DNA of 64,000 nucleotides from positions 62,001 to 126,000 of the forward strand of contig NZ_BSSM01000014.1 of assembly GCF_030269125.1 (NCBI RefSeq). The letters are read 5' to 3'. The notes below the pieces were generated by a model. The model was not told the DNA's origin, did no database searches, and was given only the letters and a program-made list of their open reading frames with translations. Within the stretch, counting starts at the first letter, position 1; every line of letters starts with the position of its first letter. Position numbers and translations under genes: made by a program. The DNA is from Streptomyces hygroscopicus subsp. hygroscopicus. GTDB taxonomy: Bacteria > Actinomycetota > Actinomycetes > Streptomycetales > Streptomycetaceae. Positions 18,427 through 27,344 of this stretch are shown piece after piece.

Positions 18427-18439
18427 TAGATTCGATGGG
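18427..18439 (+). promoter_or_regulatory. TAGATT -10 element, leaderless start
   Basis: TAGATT at 18427-18432 lies exactly 7 nt before GTG 18440, the spacing expected when transcription starts at the start codon. No Shine-Dalgarno sequence is present. The best -35-like hexamer (TTGGAC, 18398) is 23 nt away, too far for a standard promoter. Confidence 0.45.
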
Positions 18440-18727
18440 GTGGCACACACCTTCGAAGAACTGGTGCAGAAGCAGCGGGCGGCCGACGCGGCCCAGACCA
18501 CGGTCGAGGGGCTGCGGGAGACGTACGGTCCCCCGGCCGAACGGGGCATGACCGGCGCCCAGTCGGGCACCTACGAGACCGCCCTGCGCGCCTGGCGTGA
18601 CCTCGCCCGCGATGCGCAGACCGCGCTGAGCGAGTACGCGAAGGAGACGGGCCGTCCGCGCGCCGACATCGAGGCCGAGGTGGAACGCGCCGCCGCGCGG
18701 CACGGCGAGAGACCGCCGGCCGGCTGA
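18440..18727 (+). CDS. Small conserved-looking protein of unknown function
   Basis: A 95-residue, strongly charged, helical protein (HTFEELVQKQRAADAAQTTV, later RAWRDLARDAQTALSEYAKE). No signal peptide, membrane segment or known domain is recognised. Translation is coherent with high G/C third-position bias, unlike the upstream sequence in the same frame. GTG 18440 is chosen because it follows a -10 element by 7 nt and directly begins the coherent part. The next gene starts 65 nt downstream. Function unknown. Confidence 0.65.
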   Translation: MAHTFEELVQKQRAADAAQTTVEGLRETYGPPAERGMTGAQSGTYETALRAWRDLARDAQTALSEYAKETGRPRADIEAEVERAAARHGERPPAG

Positions 18728-18792
18728 CGCGCCGGGGCCGGCACAGGCGCGAACCCTGGTATCCGTCTCCCCGCGCCGGGTACCCGGGGTCC

Positions 18793-19161
18793 ATGAACAC
18801 TGCCATGTACGAAGCGGCCACCGGCAGGCAGGCCTTCGGATACGTCCTCGTCCTGGTCGCCGGGGTCGTCCTGGTCGGCGGACTGATCTGGGCCTTCCGG
18901 CTGGGTTTCGAGGTGCGCCGGCGCGAGCCCGCTCCACCGCGCCCCGAGGAGCAGCCCAAGCTGCCGCCGACGGGCCCGGTGCACGAGACCAGTGAGATGC
19001 GCGAGCCGCGCGAGGTGCCGAGGGCGGCCGACGAGAGCGAGCGGCTCACCCCGCACCAGCTCGACAACATCCGCTCCCGGCGCGCCGACGACCAGAGCCG
19101 TCCGCGCTGGTCGCCCGGGTCCAGCGGGTCCTTCGGCGGCGGTGGGGGCGGCCGCACCTGA
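18793..19161 (+). CDS. DUF6479-like single-pass membrane protein
   Basis: A 122-residue protein with one membrane helix (about residues 15-36, FGYVLVLVAGVVLVGGLIWAF) followed by a long polar, Pro/Glu/Arg-rich tail ending in a Gly-rich SGSFGGGGGG stretch. This matches my recollection of the Streptomyces DUF6479 family, which has no known function. ATG 18793 is preceded by only a weak site. It may share a transcript with the small gene upstream. Confidence 0.65.
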   Translation: MNTAMYEAATGRQAFGYVLVLVAGVVLVGGLIWAFRLGFEVRRREPAPPRPEEQPKLPPTGPVHETSEMREPREVPRAADESERLTPHQLDNIRSRRADDQSRPRWSPGSSGSFGGGGGGRT

Positions 19162-19637
19162 GCGGCCGCGTCCGGGCGGCCGGCGTTCGCGGGCCGCGCC
19201 GGGCGGTTACCCGCGCCGGACAGCTCACACCAGGTCCGCACGGCGCCGACGTTCCGGCCCCGGGGGGCCAGGGCAGACGGAAAGCGGATGAGGCGACGTG
19301 ACCGCGCAGACGACCGGGAAGCAGTGCGTACCGCAGGCCGAGACGGGGTGGGCGCAAGCCCATGGCCGACGGGACCGAGGGGTGCGTACCTGCGTCCCCG
19401 CCGTCCTTGACCGCCCCGGGGCCCGGCGGCAGGGGCGGTACGCGGAGGACGACATCGTGCGGGGCGAGGACCGAGCGGCGCGCCGACGGCGGTCCGTCCT
19501 ACGGGCTCCTCCCGGTACGGCGCGCCGACGGCGGTGCGTCCTGCGGGGCTTCGCCCCCACGGCACTCGGGCGCCTGATCATCGTCACGGCGCCCCGGTGC
19601 CTGGTCCGCGGGCACCCGGCATACGGCCCGGAGAACG
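19162..19637. other. Intergenic region with a short direct repeat
   Basis: No gene seen. A 25-base direct repeat with one mismatch occurs at 19476-19500 and 19518-19542 (CGGCGCGCCGACGGCGGT core, period 42). Meaning unknown; it may be a remnant of local slippage. Confidence 0.4.
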
Positions 19638-19678
19638 CGGCGGCCCGGTTCCCCACCGGCGAGGGAACCGGGCCGCCG
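19638..19678 (-). terminator. 16-bp perfect hairpin terminator
   Basis: Perfect inverted repeat, arms 19638-19653 and 19663-19678, 9-nt loop, 20 nt beyond the stop of the leftward hydrolase gene. No T-run, as usual for this GC range. Confidence 0.8.
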
Positions 19679-19698
19679 TGCGCGGTCGGCCGCCGCGC

Positions 19699-20283
19699 TC
19701 AGCCGTGCGTCTTCGCCAGCAGCTCCAGGACCTCGGCGGTCGTGCCGGTCTCACCGAGCCTGGGGAAGATCTTCTCGACGCTGTGCGTGTGCGTCGCGGC
19801 GTCGCGGTCGGCCATCGCGTCGGTGGCGAGGGTGACGTGGTAGCCCATGGCGTACGCGTCACGCGCGGTGGACTCGACGCCGATGCTGGTGGCGATGCCG
19901 GTCAGCACGATCTGGGTGACGCCGCGGCGGCGCAGCTGCACGTCCAGGTCGGTGCCGAAGAGGGCGCTCCAGTTGTGCTTGGTGACCAGGATGTCACCGT
20001 CGTGGCCCGTCAGTTCGTCGACGATGACGTCCCAGCCCTCCGGGAACGCCGCGCCGCCGCCCTGCTGCTCGGTGCGGCCGGGCATGGCGTCGGAGAAGTC
20101 GGCGGCGAAGGACACCCGGACCAGCACGACGGGCAGGTTCCGGGCGCGGAACGCCTCGGCCAGCTCCACCGAGCGGGACAGGACGTCGGCGCCCGAGTGC
20201 GGCTGGGTGGGGGAGCCCACGATGCCGCGCTGGAGGTCGATCACGACGAGGGCGGTACGGGGGTCGAGCGTGGTGAGCGACAT
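19699..20283 (-). CDS. Isochorismatase-fold hydrolase with Gly in place of the nucleophilic Cys
   Basis: A 194-residue isochorismatase-like protein. The family Asp is in ALVVIDLQRGIV and the family Lys in ILVTKHNWSALFGTDLD. At the position where cysteine hydrolases have Cys (consensus TGxxTxxCVxxTA) this protein reads TGIATSIGVESTARDA, with Gly instead. That is as in true isochorismatases of the EntB/PhzD kind, which hydrolyse vinyl ethers without a Cys nucleophile, so amidase or nicotinamidase chemistry is unlikely. Substrate unknown. It is downstream of marR in the same direction (117-nt gap) and may be part of that operon. Confidence 0.82.
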   Translation of the reverse strand: MSLTTLDPRTALVVIDLQRGIVGSPTQPHSGADVLSRSVELAEAFRARNLPVVLVRVSFAADFSDAMPGRTEQQGGGAAFPEGWDVIVDELTGHDGDILVTKHNWSALFGTDLDVQLRRRGVTQIVLTGIATSIGVESTARDAYAMGYHVTLATDAMADRDAATHTHSVEKIFPRLGETGTTAEVLELLAKTHG

Positions 20284-20400
20284 GGGTCGGTCAGGCCTTT
20301 CCAGGGTTCTTCGGGGGTTTCCGGGGGTCCGCCGGGTCTTCGGAGGGTCGGCCCGCTGCGGAGCAGGAGACCTCGGGCAGGGTGCGGCGGCGCCGCGCCG

Positions 20401-20838
20401 TCACGGCCGCGACAGCCGCTGCATCAGCTCCAGAGCCGCGAGGATCGTCTGCCGTTCCTCGTCGGAGTACCGGTCCTGCAAGGCGCGCGCCAGCCACTCC
20501 TCGCGCACCTGCCTGTTGCCCTCGACGCGGGCCCGGCCGGCGTCGGTCAGGGTGACCATCTGACGGCGGCCGTCGTCCGGGTCGGGGGTGCGGCGGATCA
20601 GGCCGTGCTGCTCCAGCGCGGCCAGCGTGGTGGCCATGGACTGCGGGCGCACCCCCTCGGCGGCGGCCAGCGCGCTCGCGGTGGCCGCGCCGTGCTTGCC
20701 GACCAGGCTCAGCGCCGACTCCTGCGAGGGGGTCAGGTCCGCGTCCCGCGCGACCTCGCGGATACGGCGCCGCAACCGGCTGAACACGACCCGCAGGTCG
20801 CGCGCCGCGCGGGCGGCCGCGTCGGAGATGTCTTCCAT
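20401..20838 (-). CDS. MarR-family transcriptional regulator
   Basis: A 145-residue winged-helix regulator. The DNA-binding core is LTPSQESALSLVGKHGAATASALAAAEGVRPQSMATTLAALEQHGLI followed by the wing RTPDPDDGRRQMVTLT, with dimerisation helices at both ends. ATG 20838 is 7 nt from a TAGGCT -10, so the transcript is probably leaderless. It is divergent from the FAD/Fe-S oxidase gene, and an inverted-repeat operator lies between them, pointing to autoregulation and control of both sides. The likely signal is a phenolic or carboxylate ligand, which is inference from the family. Confidence 0.9.
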   Translation of the reverse strand: MEDISDAAARAARDLRVVFSRLRRRIREVARDADLTPSQESALSLVGKHGAATASALAAAEGVRPQSMATTLAALEQHGLIRRTPDPDDGRRQMVTLTDAGRARVEGNRQVREEWLARALQDRYSDEERQTILAALELMQRLSRP

Positions 20839-20845
20839 GCCGGTC

Positions 20846-20874
20846 AGCCTAGGTCCGTCAGGAATGGCTGTCCA
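20846..20874 (-). promoter_or_regulatory. marR promoter, leaderless
   Basis: On the minus strand: -35 TGGACA (20874-20869), 17-nt spacer, -10 TAGGCT (20851-20846), then 7 nt to ATG 20838. Spacing and hexamers fit a vegetative sigma-factor promoter whose transcript starts at the initiation codon. Confidence 0.7.
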
Positions 20875-20900
20875 GCTGAAACTGTTCAGCTTTGCCTGAA
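20874..20900. promoter_or_regulatory. Probable MarR operator, three half-sites
   Basis: AGCTGAA-actg-TTCAGCT is a perfect 7-4-7 inverted repeat (20874-20891). A third CTGAA half-site follows at 20896-20900, forming TTCAG-N6-CTGAA. It abuts the -35 of the marR promoter and lies 62 nt before the divergent oxidase start, the arrangement expected of an autoregulated MarR. Confidence 0.7.
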
Positions 20901-20961
20901 TAACTCCCGGGGTACTCGGCGCTCGGCCCGAGAAGCGGTCAGGCGGACGCGAGGAGTACGG

Positions 20962-23900
20962 ATGACCTCTGGTGAGATGGGCGGCACGGGCGACATGGCG
21001 GCGCTGGCCGCGGCACTGCGCGCCGAGGTGGACGGCGAGATCCGCTTCGACGCGGGCAGCCGCGGCGCCTACGCCACCGACGGCTCCAACTACCGGCAGG
21101 TGCCCCTCGGTGTCGTCGTCCCGCGCACGGTGGAGGCGGGCGCCCGCGCGGTCGCGGTGTGCGCCCGCTTCGACGCCCCCGTCCTGTCCCGGGGCGGCGG
21201 CACCAGCCTGGCCGGGCAGTCCACCAACACCGCGGTGGTGATCGACTGGAGCAAGTACTGCACCGGCCTGATCACCGTGGACGCCGAGCGGCGCACCTGC
21301 GTGGTGGAGCCCGGGATCGTCCTCGACGAACTCAACCACCGACTGGCCCGCCACCGGCTCCAGTTCGGACCCAAGCCGTCCACCCACAGCCACTGCGCCC
21401 TCGGCGGCATGATCGGGAACAACTCCTGCGGCGCCTCCGCCCAGGCCTATGGCAAGACCGTCGACAACGTCCGGCGCCTGGAGATCCTCACCTACGACGG
21501 GCAGCGCGCCTGGGTCGGGCCCACCCCGCCGGCCGAGCGGGCGCGGATCATCGCCGGCGGCGGCCGGCTCGCCGGGATCTACGCCGGCCTCGACCGCATC
21601 GCCACCGAATACCTGGCCGACATCCGCCGCGGCTACCCCAGGATCCCGCGCCGGGTCTCCGGCTACAACCTCGACTCCCTGCTGCCCGAGAACGGCTTCG
21701 ACGTGGCCAGGGCACCCTCGTGACCGTACTGCGCGCCGAACTCGACCTCGTGCCCGTGCCGCCGTACCAGTCGCTGCTCGTCCTCGGCTACGACGACATC
21801 TGCGCCGCCGCCGACGACGTCCCCCGCCTCCTGGAGCACTGCTCGCCCACCCAGCTGGAGGCGCTGGACGGGCGCATGGCCCAGCTGATGCGCGAGGAGG
21901 GAGCCTACCTCGATTCCCTCAACATCCTTCCCCGGGGCGACAGCTGGCTGATGGTGCAGTACAGCGGCCACAGCCAGGAGGATGTCGACGAGCAGGCCCA
22001 CGCCCTGCTCCGCGCCGTCGGCCGCGACGAGAAGGACGCGAACATCGCCTTCTCCGACGACCCAGAGCGCGAGCAGAAGATGCTCAAGGCCCGCGAGGCC
22101 GGACTCGGCGTCACCGCGCGCCCCCCGGACGACCGGGAGACCTGGGAGGGCTGGGAGGACTCCGCCGTGCCGCCCGAGCGCCTGGGCGACTACCTGCGCG
22201 ACCTCAAGGGGCTGTTCCAGGAGTTCGACTACGACCACCCCTCCCTGTACGGCCACTTCGGGCAGGGCTGCGTGCACACCCGCATCCCCTTCGGCCTGCG
22301 GACCGCCGAGGGCGTCGCCGACTTCCGCCGCTTCCTGGAGCGCGCGGCCGACCTCGTCACCTCCTACGGCGGTTCGCTGTCCGGCGAGCACGGAGACGGG
22401 CAGGCCCGGGGCGAACTGCTGACCCGGATGTTCGGCGAACGGCTGGTCACGGCCTTCGGCGAGCTGAAGGCACTCTTCGACCCGGACGACCGGATGAACC
22501 CGGGGAAGGTCGTGCGGGCCCAGCCGGTCGACGGGCAGTTGCGCCTCGGCGCCGACTGGCGGCCGGCCACCCCCGACACCCACTTCGGCTTCCCCGACGA
22601 CGAGCACTCCTTCACCCGCGCGGTGCTGCGCTGTGTGGGCATCGGCAACTGCCGCAGCCACTCGGGCGGGGTGATGTGCCCCTCGTACCGGGCCACCCGG
22701 GAGGAGGAGCACTCCACGCGCGGCCGGGCGCGGCTGCTGTTCGAGATGCTCGACGGACACGCCGACTCCGCGATCCGGGACGGCTGGCGCTCCACCGCCG
22801 TACGCGACGCGCTCGACCTGTGCCTGGCCTGCAAGGGCTGCAAGTCCGACTGCCCGACCGGCGTCGACATGGCCACCCTCAAGGCGGAGTTCCTCGCGCA
22901 CCATTACGAGGGCCGCCCCCGGCCCGCCGCGCACTACGCCCTGGGATGGCTGCCGCTCTGGGCCCGGCTGTCCCGCGCCGCGCCGTCCCTGGTCAACTCC
23001 GCGCTGCACGCGCCCGGTCTGGCCCGCGCGGGCAAGCTGCTGGCAGGTGTGGACGGGGCCCGTGCGGCGCCCGTGTTCGCCGAGGAGTCCTTCGTGCAGT
23101 GGTGGCGGGCCCGCGACGGGGAGCCGCCGGACCCGGCCGACCCGCGCACGGTCCTGCTGTGGCCCGACACCTTCACCACCTACTTCCACCCGGCGGTCGG
23201 GCGCGCGGCCGTCCGAGTCCTGGAGGACGCCGGATTCCGGGTCGCCGTCCCGACGGAACCGGTGTGCTGCGGCCTGACCTGGATCTCCACCGGCCAACTC
23301 GACACCGCCAAACGGGTGTTGCGACGCACCCTCGGCACGCTCGCGCCCTACCTGGAGGCCGGCACCCCCGTGGTCGGGCTCGAACCGTCCTGCACCGCGG
23401 TGTTCCGCGCCGACGCCCCCGAACTGCTCCCCGCGGACCAGGACGTCCAGCGCCTCGCCGGACAGGTCCGCACCTTCGCCGAACAACTCGTGAACCACGC
23501 CCCGGACGACTGGCGGCCACCCCGGCTCGCCCGCCGGGCCGTCGTGCAGACCCACTGCCACCAGCACGCCGTCATGAAGGACGACGCCGACCGCGCCCTG
23601 ATGGAGCGCGCCCACCTCGACGCCGACGTCCTCGACGAGGGCTGCTGCGGACTCGCCGGGAACTTCGGCTTCGAACGCGGCCACCACGAGGTGTCCATGG
23701 CCGTCGCCGAACAGGGAGTCCTGCCCGCCGTCCGGGGCGCCGCCCCCGACAGCCTGCTCCTCGCGGACGGCTTCAGCTGCCGCACCCAGATCGAGGAGGG
23801 GGGCACCGGCCGCCGCGCCCTGCACCTCGCCGAGGCGCTGGCGTTCGCCCTCGACGGCAACCTGCCGAGCGACCGCCCCGAGCGCCTGGCCGACCGCCCC

Positions 23901-23993
23901 TCACCGCCATCCCGCGCGGCCCGCTGGGCGACGGCCGCCGCCCTCCCCGCGGGCGCCGCCCTCGGACTGCGCCTGCTGCGGCGCCGCGCCTGA
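20962..23993 (+). pseudogene. FAD-linked oxidase / Fe-S fusion (GlcD-GlpC type), frameshifted
   Basis: Two reading frames together encode a protein of about 1010 residues like D-lactate/glycolate-type oxidases. Frame 1 (20962-21723) carries the FAD PCMH domain (LSRGGGTSLAGQSTN, GGMIGNNSCGA). Frame 2 (about 21710-23993) carries the FAD C-terminal domain, Fe-S motifs (CRSHSGGVMCPSY, CLACKGCKSDCP) and two CCG-type motifs (VCCGLTW, DEGCCGLAGNFGFE). At 21709-21714 the expected ALVGSE before GTLVTVL is missing. The shift equals loss of about 19 nt, with GGGC at the junction, and a TGA follows at once. Start ATG 20962 has GAGGAG 5 nt upstream. The rest is unbroken, so the lesion is recent or an assembly error. 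Confidence 0.88.
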
Positions 23994-24177
23994 GGAGCCC
24001 CGCATGAGCGACCGGCCCGCCATCGACGCGCGCGACACCGCCGTCCGCACCGGGGCCGTGAAGATCGGGGATCGGGAGTCCCGGGAGCCGCCGTACCGAC
24101 GCGCCGAGCCGTACCCGGTTCCAGGACCATGTCCGCATCGAGCGGCCGCTCCTCGGCGGCGTCCTCCTCACCGAAAC

Positions 24178-24237
24178 GTCACCGAAAAGGGACTCGCCGA
24201 GGAGGAACTCACCGAAAAGGAACTCACCGAAGAGGAA
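24178..24237 (+). repeat. Four 15-bp tandem repeats before the SDR gene
   Basis: Four consecutive 15-base units (CTCACCGAAAAGGAA-like, A/G-rich within GC-rich DNA) end 12 nt before ATG 24250. The last unit supplies the GAGGAAAGGG ribosome-binding site. In the SDR frame they read as five-residue repeats such as LAEEE, LTEKE, LTEEE. The preceding 184 bases (23994-24177) hold no gene I can support. Confidence 0.75.
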
Positions 24238-24249
24238 AGGGAACCGACC

Positions 24250-25260
24250 ATGTCCACGACCGTCGTCATCACCGGCGCCAGCGCCGGGATCGGCCGCGCC
24301 ACCGCCCGCCGCTACGGACGGCGCGGCGCCAACGTCGTCCTGGTCGCGCGCGGCGAGGGCGGCCTCAGGGCGGCCGCCGACGAGGTCACGGCGCTCGGCG
24401 GCCGCCCCTTCGTCCGGCCCGCCGACATGGCCGACCCGGCGCAGGCGGAGGGCGTCGCGGCGGACGCCGAGCGGGAGTTCGGACCGATCGACGTCTGGAT
24501 CAACTGCGCCTTCGCGTCCGTCTTCGCGCCGTTCGACGAGATCACGGCGGACGAGTACCGGCGCGTGACCGAGGTGACCTATCTGGGCTTCGTCAACGGC
24601 ACCCGCGCCGCCCTCGCCCGGATGCTCCCACGCGACCGGGGCACCATCGTGCAGGTCGGCTCCGCGCTCGGTGAACGCTCGATCCCGCTCCAGTCGGCCT
24701 ACTGCGGGGCCAAGCACGCCGTCAACGGCTTCAGCTCGTCCCTGCGCACCGAACTCCTGCACCGCGGCAGCCGGGTGCACCTCACGATCGCCCAGATGCC
24801 CGCCGTCAACACCCCGCAGTTCGACTGGGTCCGCTCCCGCCTGGGCCGGCACCCCATGCCGGTCCCGCCGATCTACCAGCCGGAGGTCGCCGCCCGCGGC
24901 GTCGTGTACGCAGCCGACCATCCCCACCGCAAGCAGTACTACATCGGCGGCTCCACCGCCGCCACCATCTGGGCCAACCGCCTCTTCCCCGCCCTCCTCG
25001 ACCGCTACCTGGCCCGCACCGGCTACGACGCCCAGCAGACCGACCGTGTCCCGCCCACCGGCGACGACAACCTCTTCACCCCCGCCGACCGCGCCCCCGC
25101 CGACGACCACGGCGCCCACGGAGCCTTCGACGACGAGGCCCACGCCCACTCCTGGCAGGAGGCCCTCCTGCGCCATCCCGGCACCACCGCCCTCGGCGCG
25201 GGCGCGGCCACCCTCGCCGCCGTCGCGGGCGTCCGCCGCCTGACGCGCTCCGCGGCCTAG
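24250..25260 (+). CDS. Short-chain dehydrogenase/reductase with C-terminal helix
   Basis: A 336-residue SDR. The nucleotide-binding TGASAGIGRATARR motif lies at residues 9-22; WINCAFASVF replaces the usual NNAG; the catalytic set is Ser in VQVGSALGERS and YCGAKHA (Tyr, Lys). After about residue 230 comes an extension (IYQPEVAARGVVYAADHP onward) and a hydrophobic C-terminal segment (TTALGAGAATLAAVAGV) that may anchor it to the membrane. The frame is open upstream to ATG 24004, but that part looks non-coding, and ATG 24250 has GAGGAAAGGG close upstream. Substrate unknown. It follows the broken oxidase and may have been its operon partner. Confidence 0.85.
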   Translation: MSTTVVITGASAGIGRATARRYGRRGANVVLVARGEGGLRAAADEVTALGGRPFVRPADMADPAQAEGVAADAEREFGPIDVWINCAFASVFAPFDEITADEYRRVTEVTYLGFVNGTRAALARMLPRDRGTIVQVGSALGERSIPLQSAYCGAKHAVNGFSSSLRTELLHRGSRVHLTIAQMPAVNTPQFDWVRSRLGRHPMPVPPIYQPEVAARGVVYAADHPHRKQYYIGGSTAATIWANRLFPALLDRYLARTGYDAQQTDRVPPTGDDNLFTPADRAPADDHGAHGAFDDEAHAHSWQEALLRHPGTTALGAGAATLAAVAGVRRLTRSAA

Positions 25261-25269
25261 GCTGGGGCC

Positions 25270-25770
25270 GTGCGCCTCCTGCTCATGTCCGACACCCACC
25301 TGCCCAGGCGCGCCAAGCGGCTCCCGGACGAGCTGCTGGCCGAACTCCCGCGCGCGGACGTCGTGTTCCACGCCGGGGACTGGGTGGACGCCGCCACGCT
25401 CGATCTGCTGGAGAGCCGCAGCCGCCGGTTGGTCGGGGTGTACGGCAACAACGACGGGCCCGAGCTGCGCGCGCGCCTGCCCGAGGTGGCGTACGCCGAA
25501 CTCGGCGGTCTGCGCTTCGGAGTGGTGCACGAGACGGGGGCGGCGCAGGGGCGCGAGACCCGTTGTGCCGCCCGTTTCCCCGACCTGGACGTGCTGGTGT
25601 TCGGGCACAGTCACATCCCCTGGGACAGCACGGCGCCCGGCGGGCTGCGGCTGCTCAACCCCGGTTCGCCGACCGACCGCCGCCGCCAGCCCCACTGCAC
25701 CTATCTGACGGCCGAAGTCCGGGACGGGGCGCTCACCGGGGTGACCCTGCATCGGCTGCCGCGACGGTAG
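25270..25770 (+). CDS. YfcE/MJ0936-type metallophosphoesterase
   Basis: A 166-residue calcineurin-like phosphoesterase. Metal-binding motifs appear in order: MSDTHLPRR (Asp-x-His), VVFHAGDWVD (Gly-Asp), VYGNNDGPE (Gly-Asn-x-Asp), VVHETGAA and VFGHSHIPW (Gly-His-x-His). The small size fits the YfcE group of phosphodiesterases. GTG 25270 begins 9 nt after the SDR stop; a TAGGCT hexamer overlapping that stop lies 6 nt upstream, so it may be transcribed separately as a leaderless mRNA. Substrate unknown. Confidence 0.87.
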   Translation: MRLLLMSDTHLPRRAKRLPDELLAELPRADVVFHAGDWVDAATLDLLESRSRRLVGVYGNNDGPELRARLPEVAYAELGGLRFGVVHETGAAQGRETRCAARFPDLDVLVFGHSHIPWDSTAPGGLRLLNPGSPTDRRRQPHCTYLTAEVRDGALTGVTLHRLPRR

Positions 25771-25791
25771 CCCGCGTGCGATCATCGCCGG

Positions 25792-26382
25792 ATGATCTCC
25801 AGCGCAGGGATACCCGACGTCGTACCCGCGGGCCGCATGGCCGACGGCGGGCAACCCGTTCTCGATCTCGCCGAGGGCCTAGAGCTGCGGCCCTGGCACC
25901 CGGACGACGCCGGTGTGCTGCTCGGTGCCGCGCGGGACCCCTCGATCCGGCAGTGGAACCTGTTCACGGTGGCCGACCACGCCGACGCCCGGCAGCGGAT
26001 CGCCAGGATGCACGAGCGGTGGCGGGGCGAGACCGGTGCCGTCTGGGCCATCGCCCGCCCCGGCGGCGTCGTGATCGGACTGATCGGGCTCAACGACATC
26101 GACCTCGCGGGCGGCGCCGCCGAACTCGTCTACTGGCTGCTGCCCGAGGCCCGCGGCGCCGGTCTCGCCGTCACCGCTACCCGGCGCCTGGCCCGTTGGG
26201 CCCTGGACGACCTGGGCCTGCACCGGTTGCGGCTGTGCCACTCCACCCGCAACCCCGCCTCCTGCCGGGTCGCCGAGAAGGCCGGCTTCACCGCCGAGGG
26301 CACGATGCGCGGCGCGCTGCTGCACGCGGACGGGTGGCACGACCAGCATCTGCACGCGCGGGTGGCCGGGGACCCCGAGTAG
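25792..26382 (+). CDS. GNAT acetyltransferase, RimJ/RimL type
   Basis: A 196-residue GNAT-fold protein. It has the RimJ/RimL pattern: LELRPWHPDDAGVLL at the start of the domain, ELVYWLLPEARGAGLAVTAT at the acetyl-CoA pyrophosphate loop, and HSTRNPASCRVAEKAGFTAEGTMRG in motif B. About 25 N-terminal residues precede the domain, and a later start is possible. It is 21 nt after the phosphoesterase and convergent with the cox operon. The target could be a protein N-terminus or a small amine. Confidence 0.83.
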   Translation: MISSAGIPDVVPAGRMADGGQPVLDLAEGLELRPWHPDDAGVLLGAARDPSIRQWNLFTVADHADARQRIARMHERWRGETGAVWAIARPGGVVIGLIGLNDIDLAGGAAELVYWLLPEARGAGLAVTATRRLARWALDDLGLHRLRLCHSTRNPASCRVAEKAGFTAEGTMRGALLHADGWHDQHLHARVAGDPE

Positions 26383-26400
26383 GCGCGGCCCGGCCGTTTT

Positions 26401-26466
26401 CCGGTACGAGTCGAGGCCGTTTCCCTCACGGGCCGAGACCGCTCGCGCCCGTGCCCCTCGTACCGG
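26401..26466. terminator. Long-loop inverted repeat between convergent genes
   Basis: CCGGTACGAG (26401-26410) and CTCGTACCGG (26457-26466) form a perfect 10-bp stem with a 46-nt loop, between the GNAT stop and the coxG stop. It could act as a bidirectional terminator. The long loop makes this uncertain. Confidence 0.4.
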
Positions 26467-26559
26467 TGTTCACCGTGTGGCCCGCGGTTCGAGGGTGCCG
26501 GTTCGGCCTGGCTGCCCCAGGTCGTGCCACCGGGGCTCGGTGAGTCCCGTCGGCGGTCC

Positions 26560-27279
26560 TCACCCGCGCCGCTTGCGCCCGTGGCCCCGCCCGCGTCGCC
26601 GCAGCCGCAGCACCACCACGACCAGCGCGGCGAGGGCCGCGGCGATCGGTGCCGCGCGTTTGGCCAGGGGCACCCCGGCGGTGCGCAGGAGGTCCAGTGG
26701 GGGCGGTTCCTCCCCGGCACGCCGTGCCTCGGGCGCCCCCGCCCTCCCGGCCCCCGCCGCCTTCCCGGCTCCGGCCGCTTCCCCGGTTCCCGCCGCCTCC
26801 TCGCCCATCCCCGCCGCCCCGGTGGCCGCACCGGGCCGCTCCGCCAGCCGGGAGGCCAGGCAGTCGGCGAACTGGCCCACCAGCCGGTCGCCCACCTCCG
26901 CCAGCACGCCGCGCCCGAACTGCGCGGGCCGCCCCGTCACCGTGAGGTCGGTCCGCACCGACACCGCCGTACCGCCGTCCCGCTCGGTCAGCGTGCCGGT
27001 GACCGTCGCCCTGGCCGTGCCCTGCCCGCGCGTCTCCCGGCCGTTCGCCACCAGCACCATCCGGTGCTCCCGCGCGTCCTGCTCCTCGAACACCGCCGTA
27101 CCGCGATACGTCACCGTCACCGGGCCGACCTTGACCTTCACCGAGCCGGTCACGGTCTTGCCGTCGTACTCCTCCACCACCGCGCCCGGCAGACACGGCG
27201 CGACCCGCTCGATGTCGAGCAGCGCGGGCCAGGCCCGATCGACCGGCACCGGAACGGTGAACTCGTGGTGCATCTCCAT
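26560..27279 (-). CDS. coxG: CoxG-like SRPBCC protein with C-terminal membrane anchor
   Basis: A 239-residue protein. Residues 1-150 are a SRPBCC/CoxG (START-like) domain (HEFTVPVPVDRAWPALLDIE, CLPGAVVEE, GSVKVKVGPVTVTYRG). An Ala/Gly/Glu-rich linker follows, then a C-terminal helix (about 210-230) with an Arg-rich tail that should anchor it to the membrane. In CO dehydrogenase systems CoxG is thought to tether the enzyme to the membrane. AAGGAG lies 6 nt before ATG 27279. It is last in the cox operon, 65 nt after coxE, with short GGGATCAAGG-like repeats in the spacer. Confidence 0.85.
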   Translation of the reverse strand: MEMHHEFTVPVPVDRAWPALLDIERVAPCLPGAVVEEYDGKTVTGSVKVKVGPVTVTYRGTAVFEEQDAREHRMVLVANGRETRGQGTARATVTGTLTERDGGTAVSVRTDLTVTGRPAQFGRGVLAEVGDRLVGQFADCLASRLAERPGAATGAAGMGEEAAGTGEAAGAGKAAGAGRAGAPEARRAGEEPPPLDLLRTAGVPLAKRAAPIAAALAALVVVVLRLRRRGRGHGRKRRG

Positions 27280-27344
27280 GACTTGCTCCTTGGGAAGCGG
27301 AAATCGGGAATCAGGGATCAGGAGTCGGGAATCGGCATCGGGGA

